Under the pieces are notes generated by a model. It saw nothing but the letters and a program-made list of their open reading frames with translations, had not been told where the DNA came from and made no database searches. A stretch of 64,000 bases of DNA from Merdicola sp963557785 (lineage in GTDB: Bacteria; Bacillota; Clostridia; TANB77; CAG-508), in assembly GCA_963557785.1 (NCBI GenBank), contig CAUWBF010000005.1, positions 1 through 64,000 of the forward strand. The letters run 5' to 3'. The translations under genes and the position numbers were made by a program. This document shows, one piece after another, positions 1 through 9,563 of this stretch; the first letter of the stretch is position 1; every line of letters begins with the position of its first letter.

Positions 1-1162
1 TTTTCACAAGTCTTATTTCTATTGCTTCTAAGACATAATTACTTGATTCTATTCCTGCTGCTTCTCCATCTGTTCTCCACTCTTGCCAGCCTATTCCTTT
101 CATATATGCTCTATATTCTACTGAATAATTTGGTATATCTATTAATCTTATTTTTATTGCTGTTATCCTTAAGCCCCAATCTCCTCCTGCTTCTTCATCT
201 TCTTTTGTCCAGTTTTGCCAGCCTTTCTCTTGCTTATATACTTGATATTCTATCTGTTGATTACTTTTTCTATCCCCTACAAGCTTTACTTTTATTGAAT
301 GCATATTCATTCCTTGTCCTGGCTTTCCGTTTGTCTCTCCATTTCCTGCATATCCTAACCATTCTGCTGGTTGCATAAATAAGCTATATCTTACTCCTAA
401 TTCTGTTTCTTTTTCTACTACCTTTATTTGTATTGCTTCTATTTGTCTTCCTATGATTCCTGCTGACTCTTCGTCTTGTGACCATGGTTGCCACCCTAGT
501 CCCTGAATATGTACCCTATATTTTACTGTATAATTTTCCATATTTTCCAGTTTAATTCGGATACCTTCTATCCTTCTTACTCCATCTCCACCTGCTTCTT
601 CGTTATCTTTTACCCAATTTTGCCAACCTTTTCCTTGTTGATATACTTGATATGCTATATGTGCATTATTATTTTCTGGATTTACTAATTGTATTTTTAT
701 TGTATGCATATTCATTCCTTGTCCTGGTTTTCCGTTTGTCTCTCCATCTCCTGTATAACTTCTCCAGTCCCAAGTTTGCATAAGTGTTTGATATCTTACT
801 CCAGATGTTATTGCTTTTCCTGCTTTTTGCACTATTATTGGATTTATCTCTTCTATATTTTCTCCATTTTTTTCTTTTTGGTTGTTTCCTTCTTCAAAAT
901 ATTTTTTTTCTTTACTTATAATATTTACTTCTTCATTTGTGTTTTCTTTTTCTTCAACAGTATCATTAACATATTTTTCTTCACTATCAATAATGACATT
1001 ATTATCCATAATATCATTATTGATTTTATCGATATTGCTTGTCTCTTCTATTGTATTATTTATAACTATAGTACTTTGTTCTATTCTAGCGATTACTGGA
1101 ACAATATCTCCTAATAAAATTATCAAAGTAAGAAAAGAGGCTACTATTTTAAAGCTTTTCAT
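1..1162 (-). CDS. Secreted ChW-repeat protein, C-terminus beyond the window
   Basis: This is an open frame from an ATG at 1162, with AAAGGAG nine bases upstream, to the left edge. It begins with a signal peptide (MKSFKIVASFLTLIILLG), then an acidic linker rich in E, N and K (about residues 28-105). After that come repeated blocks with G-W-Q-x-W, E-x-A-G and R-I-x-A/G-I-x-I-x-L, the hallmark of clostridial hydrophobic-W (ChW) repeats. The blocks G-E-T-N-G-K-P-G-Q-G-M-N-M recur 405 bp (135 residues) apart, so the repeats sit in a higher-order tandem duplication. ChW proteins are extracellular and generally of unknown or adhesive/enzymatic role; any catalytic domain would lie outside the window. 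It follows the polysaccharide cluster on the same strand. The family call is firm, the function unknown. Confidence 0.85.
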   Translation of the reverse strand, partial: MKSFKIVASFLTLIILLGDIVPVIARIEQSTIVINNTIEETSNIDKINNDIMDNNVIIDSEEKYVNDTVEEKENTNEEVNIISKEKKYFEEGNNQKEKNGENIEEINPIIVQKAGKAITSGVRYQTLMQTWDWRSYTGDGETNGKPGQGMNMHTIKIQLVNPENNNAHIAYQVYQQGKGWQNWVKDNEEAGGDGVRRIEGIRIKLENMENYTVKYRVHIQGLGWQPWSQDEESAGIIGRQIEAIQIKVVEKETELGVRYSLFMQPAEWLGYAGNGETNGKPGQGMNMHSIKVKLVGDRKSNQQIEYQVYKQEKGWQNWTKEDEEAGGDWGLRITAIKIRLIDIPNYSVEYRAYMKGIGWQEWRTDGEAAGIESSNYVLEAIEIRLVK

Positions 1163-1210
1163 AAGTCATTTCTCCTTTATCTCTTGTTTTCATACTGTCT
1201 AAGTTTAAAG

Positions 1211-2155
1211 TTATTCATTTCTTTCTTTTTTTCCATTATATTCATTTACTAAATATAATGGTCTATTTTTACTTTCATTAAATATTCTACCTAAATATTC
1301 TCCTACAATTCCAAATAATAAAATTTGTATTCCTGAAAAGAATAATATTAATAGAATAATAGCTTGGTATGCTTGTATTGCTATACTTTTTATTATGCAT
1401 TTGATTATAACGTATATAAAATAAATTACTAAAGCTAAAAATGTTGGTATACTTATATATGTGGATATCCTAAGCGGTGATGTCGTAAATGAAGTTATTC
1501 CATCAATAGCTAGATCAATCAATTTTTTATAATTCCATTTAGTTTGTCCTGCAATGCGAGGATCCCTTATAAAAGGAACTTCTTTCTTCTTGTAACCTAT
1601 CCAGCTAAACATACTTTTAGAACATCTCTGAGACTCTCTCATTTTTTTTAAAGCATTTACACATCTCTTATCTAATAGTCTAAAATCTCCTGTATCCTTT
1701 TGTATTTCAATATTAGTTAATTTTTGTAAAACTTTATAATACATTTTTGATGTAAACTTTTTTAAAAATGTCTCTCCTTTTCTACTAGTTCTTTTAGCAT
1801 ATACATCATCGTATCCTTCTTCCCAATATTTTATAAGCTCTGGAATTAATTCTGGTGGATCTTGTAAATCTGCGTCCATAAATATTGCACAATCTCCTGT
1901 TACATAATCCAATCCTGCAATCATTGCTACTTCTTTTCCAAAATTTCTAGAAAGATCAACATAACATATTCTCTTGTCTTGTTCTCTTAATCTTTTAATT
2001 ATATTTATAGTATTATCTTTGCTTCCATCGTTTACAAATAATACTTCAAATTCATAATTCGAAGTATTCTCCATCAATTTATTTAATCTTTCATACAATG
2101 GTTTTAATGATTCTTGTTCATTATATGTTGGTATTATTATACTAATTTTTTTCAT
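1211..2155 (-). CDS. GtrB/CsbB-like polyprenyl-phosphate glycosyltransferase (GT2)
   Basis: This 314-residue protein has an N-terminal GT2 fold (IIIPTYNE at 6-13, VNDGS at 41-45, DADLQDP at 94-100) and two hydrophobic C-terminal segments (about 235-260 and 270-292). That is the architecture of GtrB/ArnC/CsbB enzymes, which move a sugar from a nucleotide donor to undecaprenyl phosphate on the cytoplasmic side of the membrane. AAGGA precedes the ATG. It has its own predicted promoter at 2209-2237, although it lies in the same direction as the upstream paralogue. The sugar cannot be told from sequence. Confidence 0.85.
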   Translation of the reverse strand: MKKISIIIPTYNEQESLKPLYERLNKLMENTSNYEFEVLFVNDGSKDNTINIIKRLREQDKRICYVDLSRNFGKEVAMIAGLDYVTGDCAIFMDADLQDPPELIPELIKYWEEGYDDVYAKRTSRKGETFLKKFTSKMYYKVLQKLTNIEIQKDTGDFRLLDKRCVNALKKMRESQRCSKSMFSWIGYKKKEVPFIRDPRIAGQTKWNYKKLIDLAIDGITSFTTSPLRISTYISIPTFLALVIYFIYVIIKCIIKSIAIQAYQAIILLILFFSGIQILLFGIVGEYLGRIFNESKNRPLYLVNEYNGKKERNE

Positions 2156-2208
2156 CTTAAATCCTTCTTTAATATCAAACTATCGTTATATATAGTTTCC
2201 ATAATTTT

Positions 2209-2237
2209 ATTTTATATTGTTACATTTTTAATGTCAA
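2209..2237 (-). promoter_or_regulatory. Sigma-A-like promoter for the 1211-2155 gene
   Basis: The minus strand reads TTGACA (2237-2232), a 17-base spacer, then TAAAAT (2214-2209), about 54 bases before the ATG at 2155. The -35 box is perfect and the -10 box has one mismatch. It would allow the last transferase, and possibly the ChW gene, to be expressed separately from the main cluster. Confidence 0.55.
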
Positions 2238-2257
2238 AGTATATATTTCCCATTAAT

Positions 2258-3193
2258 TTATTTCATATTAATAGTTCTATCTATAATATATTGAGGTCTT
2301 CCTTTACATTCATCATATATTCTTGCTATATATTCGCCAATCATCCATAAGGAAATTAATATCATACCACCTAAAAATGTCATTGCAACCATCAACGATG
2401 TCCAACCCGCTGTTATATTATTCCATTTAAATATGAATGATAGTAAAGAATATATTAGAACAAGTATTGATATTACTATTGATAATATTCCTAGTCCTCC
2501 TACGATTTTTAATGGTTTTGTTGAAAAACTCATAATTCCATCTAGAGCTAATTTTAACATCTTTTTTAATGGGTATTTTGTTTTTCCTGCAAATCTTTCT
2601 TTTCTTTCATATTCATATGATTTTTGTTTAAATCCTACCCAACTAAATAATCCCCTTAAAAATTTATTATGCTCAGGAAGGGAATTTATAACATCTACAA
2701 CTTTTCTATCTACTAATCTAAAATCTCCTGTATCCTTTGGTATATCCACATCTGATAAAGCATTTAAAGTATTATAGAATATTTTTGCTGTTAATAACTT
2801 AAACTTTGATTCTCCTTTTCTTGTTTTTCTTTTTCCGTATATTACTTCATTTCCCTCTTCCCATAATTTAATCATATTTGGAATTAATTCTGGTGGATCT
2901 TGTAAGTCTGCATCTATAATAACTATAGCATCTCCAGTAGTATATCTTAATCCTGCTGTAACAGCTGCTTGATGTCCAAAGTTTCTTGCAAAAGATAAAA
3001 TTTTAACGTTCTTATCTTTTGCTCCTATTTCTTCTAATATATCTAAAGTTCTATCTGTACTACCGTCATTCACAAATATTATTTCATATATATATCCTTC
3101 AATTTCATTTAATACCATCGTCATTCTGTCATAGCACTTTTGCACTACCTCTTCCTCACAATACATTGGTATAACTACTGATATCTTTTTCAT
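2258..3193 (-). CDS. GtrB/CsbB-like polyprenyl-phosphate glycosyltransferase (GT2), second copy
   Basis: This is a paralogue of the adjacent 1211-2155 product with the same plan: GT2 catalytic domain with VIPMYCEE, VNDGST and DADLQDPPEL, then two C-terminal membrane segments. An in-frame ATG four codons upstream (3205) has no ribosome binding site. The ATG at 3193 has GGAGG five bases before it and gives the family-typical start MKKISVVIP, so it is chosen. It follows the ABC permease by about 20 bases and is probably in the same transcript. It likely charges undecaprenyl phosphate with a sugar for modification of the exported polymer; the specific sugar is unknown. Confidence 0.85.
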   Translation of the reverse strand: MKKISVVIPMYCEEEVVQKCYDRMTMVLNEIEGYIYEIIFVNDGSTDRTLDILEEIGAKDKNVKILSFARNFGHQAAVTAGLRYTTGDAIVIIDADLQDPPELIPNMIKLWEEGNEVIYGKRKTRKGESKFKLLTAKIFYNTLNALSDVDIPKDTGDFRLVDRKVVDVINSLPEHNKFLRGLFSWVGFKQKSYEYERKERFAGKTKYPLKKMLKLALDGIMSFSTKPLKIVGGLGILSIVISILVLIYSLLSFIFKWNNITAGWTSLMVAMTFLGGMILISLWMIGEYIARIYDECKGRPQYIIDRTINMK

Positions 3194-3213
3194 ATTTGCC
3201 TCCACATTACTAA

Positions 3214-3993
3214 TTATAATTCTTCTGCAAACCCTTTTTGTAATTTATTAAATATTAGATATCCAATTATACAAAGTACAATCATTATTCCTGCTAATAT
3301 TAATAACATTTTTATCTCTGGCATAGTTTGATAATAAAATATATCTCTATATGCATTTATTATATATGTCATTGGATTACAATTTAATATTAGTTGAAAT
3401 ATTGGTTCATCTATTGTTTTTAAATTATATACTACAGGTGCTGCATAAAATAGTAATTGCAATGCTACACCTATTAAATGTTGTAAATCTCTTAAATATA
3501 CTGTAATACTTGATATTATTAAAGATATACCTAATATTAATAAATATTGTACTGCTAATACTAATGGATAAAATATTATATATTTTGTTATTCCTAAACC
3601 ACCAAATATTACAAATACTAATATTATTATTGTTGAAATAACAAAATTAACTGCTTCGCTTGTTACTACAGAAATTGGTAATATCTCTCTTGGAAAATAT
3701 ACCTTTTTTAATATATTTCCATTTTCTATCATAGTAAAAGCGGATCTATTTATTGCTGTTGAAAAAAAATTCCAAGGTATCAATCCACAGCAAAGAAATA
3801 TCACATAATTAGGTTCATCATTTTTTAGTATTAATGGAAATACAATCGCATATACTGCTATCTGTAATAATGGATTTAGAAAAGACCATAATATTCCTAA
3901 AAAAGAATTTTTATATTTTCCCCTTATTTCTTTTTTTACGTTTGTTTTTAATAATTCTCTATAATTATATAAATTTTTAAATACATTACTCAT
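3214..3993 (-). CDS. Polysaccharide ABC exporter permease (Wzm/TagG type)
   Basis: This 259-residue protein has about six hydrophobic segments and the ABC-2 permease pattern of Wzm/TagG/RfbA proteins, including KNSFLGILWSFLNPLLQ near residues 27-43. Such permeases pair with a Wzt/TagH ATPase to export lipid-linked polysaccharide or teichoic acid. The ATPase gene lies 37 bases upstream on the same strand. The start has GAGAGGAA before the ATG. Whether the substrate is a teichoic-acid-like polymer or another polysaccharide cannot be decided here. Confidence 0.88.
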   Translation of the reverse strand: MSNVFKNLYNYRELLKTNVKKEIRGKYKNSFLGILWSFLNPLLQIAVYAIVFPLILKNDEPNYVIFLCCGLIPWNFFSTAINRSAFTMIENGNILKKVYFPREILPISVVTSEAVNFVISTIIILVFVIFGGLGITKYIIFYPLVLAVQYLLILGISLIISSITVYLRDLQHLIGVALQLLFYAAPVVYNLKTIDEPIFQLILNCNPMTYIINAYRDIFYYQTMPEIKMLLILAGIMIVLCIIGYLIFNKLQKGFAEEL

Positions 3994-4030
3994 TGTTAAT
4001 TCCTCTCTTTTTAGTATTTTAAACTTACAT

Positions 4031-4771
4031 TTATTTTGTAGCTTCTATATACTCATTTACAACTTCTTCAGTATTTCCATCCATCTTTATAACACCGTTG
4101 CTAAGCCATATAGTTCTATCACATAATTCTTTAACTGCTGCCATATTATGAGTAACGAATACCATAGTTTTTCCGTCTTTTTTTAATTGTTTCATTTTAT
4201 CATAACATTTGTTTTGAAAATGTTCATCACCAACTGATAGGATTTCATCTATTAATAAAATATCTGCATCTACATTTATTGCAACTGAAAAAGCAAGTCT
4301 CATATACATTCCCGATGAATATGTTCTTACTGGATTATCTATAAAATTTCCTAATTCTGAAAATTCTATTATATCGTCTAGTCTAGCATCTATTTCTTTT
4401 CTTGTTAAGCCAAAAATAGATGCATTAAAATATATATTTTCTCTACCTGAAAAATCTTGGTGAAATCCTGCTCCTAATTCTAGTAGTGATGTTAATTTAC
4501 CTTCTGTAACTATTTTTCCTTTATTAGGATATATAATTTTAGTAAGTAATTTTAATAAAGTAGATTTACCGCTACCGTTAGTTCCTATTAATGCTACTGT
4601 TTCACCTTTTTTTATGTTTATATTTATATCTTTTAAAACTTCTCTTTTTTCTTTTTTATTTCTTGAAAAAAGAAATAATAATTTTTCTTTTATTGTACTG
4701 GCTTTATCTAAATAAACATTAAATGTCTTATACACATGTTCTATTTTTATAGTATCTTCCGTTTTTTCCAC
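4031..4771 (-). CDS. Polysaccharide ABC exporter ATPase (Wzt/TagH type), short form
   Basis: This ABC ATPase of 246 residues has Walker A GTNGSGKST at about 63-71, the signature YSSGMYMRLAF near 150 and Walker B DILLIDEILSVGD near 170. The GAGFHQDFSGRENIY region is typical of polysaccharide/teichoic acid exporters. It starts with GTG at 4771 behind GGTGGGAG. It ends soon after the nucleotide-binding domain, so the C-terminal substrate-binding domain of some Wzt proteins and the long tail of Bacillus TagH are missing. It pairs with the permease at 3214-3993. Confidence 0.9.
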   Translation of the reverse strand: MEKTEDTIKIEHVYKTFNVYLDKASTIKEKLLFLFSRNKKEKREVLKDININIKKGETVALIGTNGSGKSTLLKLLTKIIYPNKGKIVTEGKLTSLLELGAGFHQDFSGRENIYFNASIFGLTRKEIDARLDDIIEFSELGNFIDNPVRTYSSGMYMRLAFSVAINVDADILLIDEILSVGDEHFQNKCYDKMKQLKKDGKTMVFVTHNMAAVKELCDRTIWLSNGVIKMDGNTEEVVNEYIEATK

Positions 4772-4852
4772 TAATCTCCCACCTTTTTTATAATTTACTT
4801 TTTCTGCATGTTTTTAGTTGTTACAAATTTAATATTATATTAACTTTATTTA

Positions 4853-7090
4853 TTAACCTCTCCCTATTATTTTATGGTAACATTTAATAAATCCTCTCCA
4901 AACTGGTATTCTCCAAAGAGTTTCTTTTATTAACTCTCTCCTATGGTTCATTCCTTCTTTTGAATACTCTTTTCCATAAATTATTCTTTCATATTCCATG
5001 CAATTCCATTCGTAATCTAGTCTATCTGCAACTATATTAGAAGTTATTAGTTCCTTAGCTATATCTAAATTATTTGTACTATATTCTTCTTTTTTGTTAT
5101 TAACTCTATTTTCAAATATACTAGACATTTTTTCTATCATTTTATCTATTGTAAAATAGTCTACTATTCTTTTTCTACTATTCTTTTTATAATACTCTAA
5201 ATTATTAAATATTTTCTCTATTCCTTTAACATAATAATTTATTTCTTCTTCTGAATATTTTGTAATATTAATATCTTGCTCTTTTTGATTACATGGTACA
5301 ATAACTCCTACTTCTTCATTTATTAATTCCTTTTGTCCTCCTACATCACTTGATATAACTGGTACTCCCATAGATAAAGATTCATAAGATGTAAGGGCTA
5401 CTCCTTCTTTTATTGAACAATTAATTGTTATATCACTTATTTTATATATCTTTTCTGTTTCCTTTATGTAATCTAAAAATTTAATATATTGTTCTAATTT
5501 TTTTTCTTTAGCTTTTGCTTTCATTTGTGATAATAGACTTCCATTTCCTACAACAAGAAATAATATATCTTTTCTCTTTTCTTTTAGCTTATCTATAATT
5601 TCTAATAATAAAAAAGGTCTTTTTTGTTCTGATATCCTGCAGATAAAACTTATAATGTATTTTCCTTTTTTGTTTATATTATATTCTGATAATATTTCGT
5701 CTTCATTGTATTTTTCTGGATTGTATTTTTTTTCGTCTACCCCTATATATACAGTTTGTATTTTTTCTTTTGGCACATTAAAATGTGTATTTAATATATT
5801 ACTTGTATTCTCATTACATGTTAATGTTTTATCTATTACAGAAGAAACTCCTGCTGAATATCTTGCATATCCACCATTTTTATAATACCACTCTTCCATA
5901 TGTATATAATCTATAATTGGCAAATTATATTTATATTTTAAATATGGCAATATGCTATATCCAAATGCACTATTTGTATTAAATATTAGATTAATATTAT
6001 TTTTTTCTATTATATAATTTACAAAACTTAGCCAATACTTTTTATCTATAAATGATGTTAAATCATAAACTGTTGCATACTTTTCAAATTCTTGCCTTAA
6101 AATATTTTTATTTGGCAATGTACTAATAATAGTTATTGAATAATTATCTTTATCTAATCCTTTTATTAAATCTAAATTAAATTTATCAGCTCCTCCTACC
6201 ACCATCCATGGAATAATCATTAAAATATTGATTTTTTTATCATCAACAAGTTTTGGTATTTTTATGCTATCAATTTTTTCTGGAATTATCTCATAATTAT
6301 AGTCATATTTTGGATATTGTATTGCTTCAACTTTTTCTTTTATTGATTTAGCTGTTTCGTTAATTATTTCTAATGCTCTCTGTTTGTTTTCTGTTGCTTT
6401 CTTTAATTCGCCTGTTTCTTTTCTTCTGTACCATATTCCATAATAACTTAAATGTACTGGAAATTTTCCTTTTGCCATTAATTTTAACCAAAAGTTCCAA
6501 TCTTCATTTACAGCCTTTTCTCTTAATCCGTATCCTCCTACTGCTTCAAAGTCTTCTTTTCTTATCATAACAGTTGATACTAAGTCATTTTCTTTTTTCA
6601 TTTTTTCTGAGTCAAACCATTTATTCCATAGATATTGTTTTTTATCAAATCCAATTGAATCAGTATATGTCCATGAAGCTTCTTTGTTTGTTTCTAATGT
6701 CCAATAACAACACTCTATAAATGTTGGTTCTACTAAATCATCTGAATCGATAAACATTAAATATTTTGAACTATTGCAAGCTTTACTTGCGCCATAATCT
6801 CTTGTAGCTGATAGCCCTTCATTTTCTTTATGAAATACTTTTATTCTTTTATCTAATTTTTCAATTTCCTCTAATTTTTTTAGATGTTCTTCGTCTTTTG
6901 TTCCGTCATCAATTATAAGTATTTCATAATATGGATATGTTTGATTTAAAATACTATTTACAGATTGTTCTATATACTCTTTATCATAATAAAATGGAAT
7001 TACTACAGAAACTACTGGCTCATCCATTTGATAATTCTTTATATTTAATTTTTTACCTGGTTCTAATGAAAAATTAAAATCTTCCTTCAT
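4853..7090 (-). CDS. Two-domain glycosyltransferase, GT2 fused to GT4
   Basis: This 745-residue protein has two transferase domains in one chain. Residues about 20-215 are GT2 (VVIPFYYDKEYIEQS, IIDDGTKDEE, MFIDSDDLVEP). Residues about 285-650 are a GT-B/GT4 domain (LMIIPWMVVGGADKF, IGVDEKKYNP, FICRISEQKRP and the donor-site segment EGVALTSYESLSMGVP). It probably adds two consecutive sugars to the lipid-linked repeat unit on the cytoplasmic face. AAAAGGAG precedes the ATG. The C-terminal 90 residues match neither domain clearly. Confidence 0.85.
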   Translation of the reverse strand: MKEDFNFSLEPGKKLNIKNYQMDEPVVSVVIPFYYDKEYIEQSVNSILNQTYPYYEILIIDDGTKDEEHLKKLEEIEKLDKRIKVFHKENEGLSATRDYGASKACNSSKYLMFIDSDDLVEPTFIECCYWTLETNKEASWTYTDSIGFDKKQYLWNKWFDSEKMKKENDLVSTVMIRKEDFEAVGGYGLREKAVNEDWNFWLKLMAKGKFPVHLSYYGIWYRRKETGELKKATENKQRALEIINETAKSIKEKVEAIQYPKYDYNYEIIPEKIDSIKIPKLVDDKKINILMIIPWMVVGGADKFNLDLIKGLDKDNYSITIISTLPNKNILRQEFEKYATVYDLTSFIDKKYWLSFVNYIIEKNNINLIFNTNSAFGYSILPYLKYKYNLPIIDYIHMEEWYYKNGGYARYSAGVSSVIDKTLTCNENTSNILNTHFNVPKEKIQTVYIGVDEKKYNPEKYNEDEILSEYNINKKGKYIISFICRISEQKRPFLLLEIIDKLKEKRKDILFLVVGNGSLLSQMKAKAKEKKLEQYIKFLDYIKETEKIYKISDITINCSIKEGVALTSYESLSMGVPVISSDVGGQKELINEEVGVIVPCNQKEQDINITKYSEEEINYYVKGIEKIFNNLEYYKKNSRKRIVDYFTIDKMIEKMSSIFENRVNNKKEEYSTNNLDIAKELITSNIVADRLDYEWNCMEYERIIYGKEYSKEGMNHRRELIKETLWRIPVWRGFIKCYHKIIGRG

Positions 7091-7203
7091 ATGTTAGTTC
7101 TCCTTTTATATATTTATATTAAAAATCTAATTCTATATTTGGCATTATATCATACTTTGTCTTATTGTAAAGTTAAAATATAATGTTGATCTTCGTATAA
7201 AAT

Positions 7204-8655
7204 TTATTTTTTTTCTTTGAGTGACATTGATGCCAAAATAACGAGTATCGGTATCAAACTATATATATATCTTGATCTTGCCTCCCATAGTAATAAAAAG
7301 ATAGTCATTCCTAATATAGATAGTATCAATATTCTTATTTCTTCTTTTTTTTCGCTTTTTATACTCGTAACAACTGTTACTAAAACCATAATCATTATTG
7401 TACTATAATATATTTTAATAAATGGTTTTAATATATCTTCTGATTTTTCGCCTAAAACATATTTATATGGTAAGCTTGTCCTATTTATAGTATCCCATCC
7501 TATTTTATTAAATACATAGAATGTTGAATCATTCCATATATACTTCAATTTATTTATAAGAAAACTTGTATATCCTTCAATTCCAAAATCTTCTAGTCTT
7601 TGCCTTATTACTTCTATGTTTTTAGTTACTTTTTCATTATAAGTTGTCTGATTTTCTGTTGTTTCTACATCTTCTGGGCTATATGCTCCCCATCCAATTG
7701 ATGTTCCTCCTTCAGATTTTGGCTTATTTAGACCCATCATAACCCAATGAGTATATGGATAAACTGTATCATTATGTTTTACATCTCTTATTACTATTTT
7801 ATTTATCAAAAATCCATATATACTGTTTAATATGATAAATAAAATTATTGATATTGTAATCATTTTAAATTGCTTTTTGCACATTAAGATTTCATCTATT
7901 ATTACTGCTATTAATACAATTGCTGTTACAGGTTTTATGCAAAAGCCTATAAAAGAAGCAATTGTCATTCCTGCATAATATAATTTTTTCTTTTTTACAT
8001 CTTCTAGTCTCTTAGCTTTTAACCATAGATAGAATGTTAATATTGGAAATAAAACTGATAATGTATCTGTATAAAGTATTGGACAATATAGATAAAATGG
8101 TGCAAACATTACAAGTAATAATGCTGCATTTACACCTAATTTTCTTCCGCCTAATTCATTTGCTGATTTAATTGTAAAAATCCCAGTAATAAATACTAAT
8201 ACAATATTTAAAATATATGCACCTGCCACTTTATTAAGGCATATCTTCATTGCAATAAAAAACATTGCTAGTGCTGCTATATTATTAGGAAACGTCTTGA
8301 AATACCATCCGTTTATCACTTCACCATTTTGTGCCATACTAATAGCAGTATCCATTATATCTTTTACATCCCAATTAAATTTTACTCTAAAATAATATGT
8401 ACTTAAACATTCTAAAATAAGAAGAATTATAAGTAGTGTATATATAATAATTTTCAATGCTTTTTCTGAAAGCTTATTTATAATTTTATTATTTATGATT
8501 ACTAATATCCCTATAAATATTAATACTAATGTTAATAATTTCACTGTCATCCAAATATTTTCCTGAATAAAATTATTAATATTTATAAATAGTAGCATAA
8601 ATATAATTAGTGTATAAATTATTACTTTATATGCTTTCTCTATTATCTTTTTCAT
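7204..8655 (-). CDS. Multi-spanning GT-C glycosyltransferase, GT39/ArnT-like
   Basis: This 483-residue protein has about ten or eleven hydrophobic segments. After the second or third segment an acidic stretch (FNWDVKDIMDTA) matches the first extracellular loop with the catalytic aspartate of GT-C enzymes that use polyprenyl-phosphate sugars. A larger outer loop is near residues 290-395. Such enzymes transfer a sugar outside the membrane, which fits the two GtrB-like genes downstream that could supply the lipid-linked donor. The start has AAAGG nine bases before the ATG. The acceptor is unknown. Confidence 0.7.
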   Translation of the reverse strand: MKKIIEKAYKVIIYTLIIFMLLFININNFIQENIWMTVKLLTLVLIFIGILVIINNKIINKLSEKALKIIIYTLLIILLILECLSTYYFRVKFNWDVKDIMDTAISMAQNGEVINGWYFKTFPNNIAALAMFFIAMKICLNKVAGAYILNIVLVFITGIFTIKSANELGGRKLGVNAALLLVMFAPFYLYCPILYTDTLSVLFPILTFYLWLKAKRLEDVKKKKLYYAGMTIASFIGFCIKPVTAIVLIAVIIDEILMCKKQFKMITISIILFIILNSIYGFLINKIVIRDVKHNDTVYPYTHWVMMGLNKPKSEGGTSIGWGAYSPEDVETTENQTTYNEKVTKNIEVIRQRLEDFGIEGYTSFLINKLKYIWNDSTFYVFNKIGWDTINRTSLPYKYVLGEKSEDILKPFIKIYYSTIMIMVLVTVVTSIKSEKKEEIRILILSILGMTIFLLLWEARSRYIYSLIPILVILASMSLKEKK

Positions 8656-8677
8656 TTTATTTAACCTTTTTCCTCTT

Positions 8678-9562
8678 CTATTTCATCTTTATTTTAGTCA
8701 TTATTTTACCTGGAATTAATAACAATATTACCAATAATTTATTTAGTTTTCCTTTTACATTTGAAATTATATTTTTACTATTAGTCAACGTTCCAAATAA
8801 TATATAATGTTTTATTACATACAATCTCTTTTTTAAGGGTACGCCTGTCATATCATGATCAAATATTTCTTTAAAATATTCAAAATATCCATATGGATTT
8901 TCTTTAAATATTTTTTTTATATTTCTAGTATATCCATCTTTTTGATATTCACATATCATTATGGGTTCATTATAGCATTTTATTTTATAATCTAAATCTA
9001 TTTTATGATGAAGCCTTGCTTCTGTAACAAATTTTTCACCATGTTCTAGTTCATATGAATAATTTACTCTCTTATCTTTATAATAAACTAAAGCTTTTTC
9101 TCCATCTTCTCCTTCTTTAAAATATAAATCAAACATTGTAGTTTTTTTCTTTTTGAAGTCTTGTCCAATATTATTTTTTTCTTGATCATATTTTAAAAAG
9201 CATAAAGCATATATGTCTTCTTCATTTTTGCTCTCTTCATAAGCCTTTTTTACTATTTGAAATGCATTTTCTGTAAAATAATCATCAGAATCGCATTCTA
9301 CTATAATATCTCCTGTTACTTTTTTCATTAAGGTATTTAACGCGTGCATTTTTCCTTTATTTTCTTGCTCATAATATTTTATATCTATTATCTTTTCTGA
9401 TACAAATTCATCTATTAACTTTTTGGTATTATCGGTAGAGCCATCGTTCATAATTAACCATTCTATTTGAACATCATATTTAGAATTTATTATAAGACTT
9501 GTATACAATCTATTTAATAACCCCGCTCTATTATATGTTGGTGTTAATACTGATATTTTCAT
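8678..9562 (-). CDS. GT2 glycosyltransferase
   Basis: This 294-residue GT2 protein has VLTPTYNRAGLL at 5-16, MNDGSTDNT near 38-46, the loop GKMHALN and the metal-binding ECDSDDYFTE. The C-terminal 80 residues are basic and include an amphipathic or weakly hydrophobic stretch (LLVILLLIPG) that may touch the membrane. The start lies one base after the upstream stop codon and its ribosome binding site AGGAG is inside the upstream coding end, so the two genes are translationally close. Donor and acceptor cannot be predicted. Confidence 0.82.
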   Translation of the reverse strand: MKISVLTPTYNRAGLLNRLYTSLIINSKYDVQIEWLIMNDGSTDNTKKLIDEFVSEKIIDIKYYEQENKGKMHALNTLMKKVTGDIIVECDSDDYFTENAFQIVKKAYEESKNEEDIYALCFLKYDQEKNNIGQDFKKKKTTMFDLYFKEGEDGEKALVYYKDKRVNYSYELEHGEKFVTEARLHHKIDLDYKIKCYNEPIMICEYQKDGYTRNIKKIFKENPYGYFEYFKEIFDHDMTGVPLKKRLYVIKHYILFGTLTNSKNIISNVKGKLNKLLVILLLIPGKIMTKIKMK

Positions 9563-9563
9563 A

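Noticed and set aside
22..1202. Open plus-strand frames at 22-378, 689-1114 and 882-1202
   Set aside because: They are antisense to the ChW-repeat gene, rich in L, F, S and Y from its codons, and have no ribosome binding site or homology.
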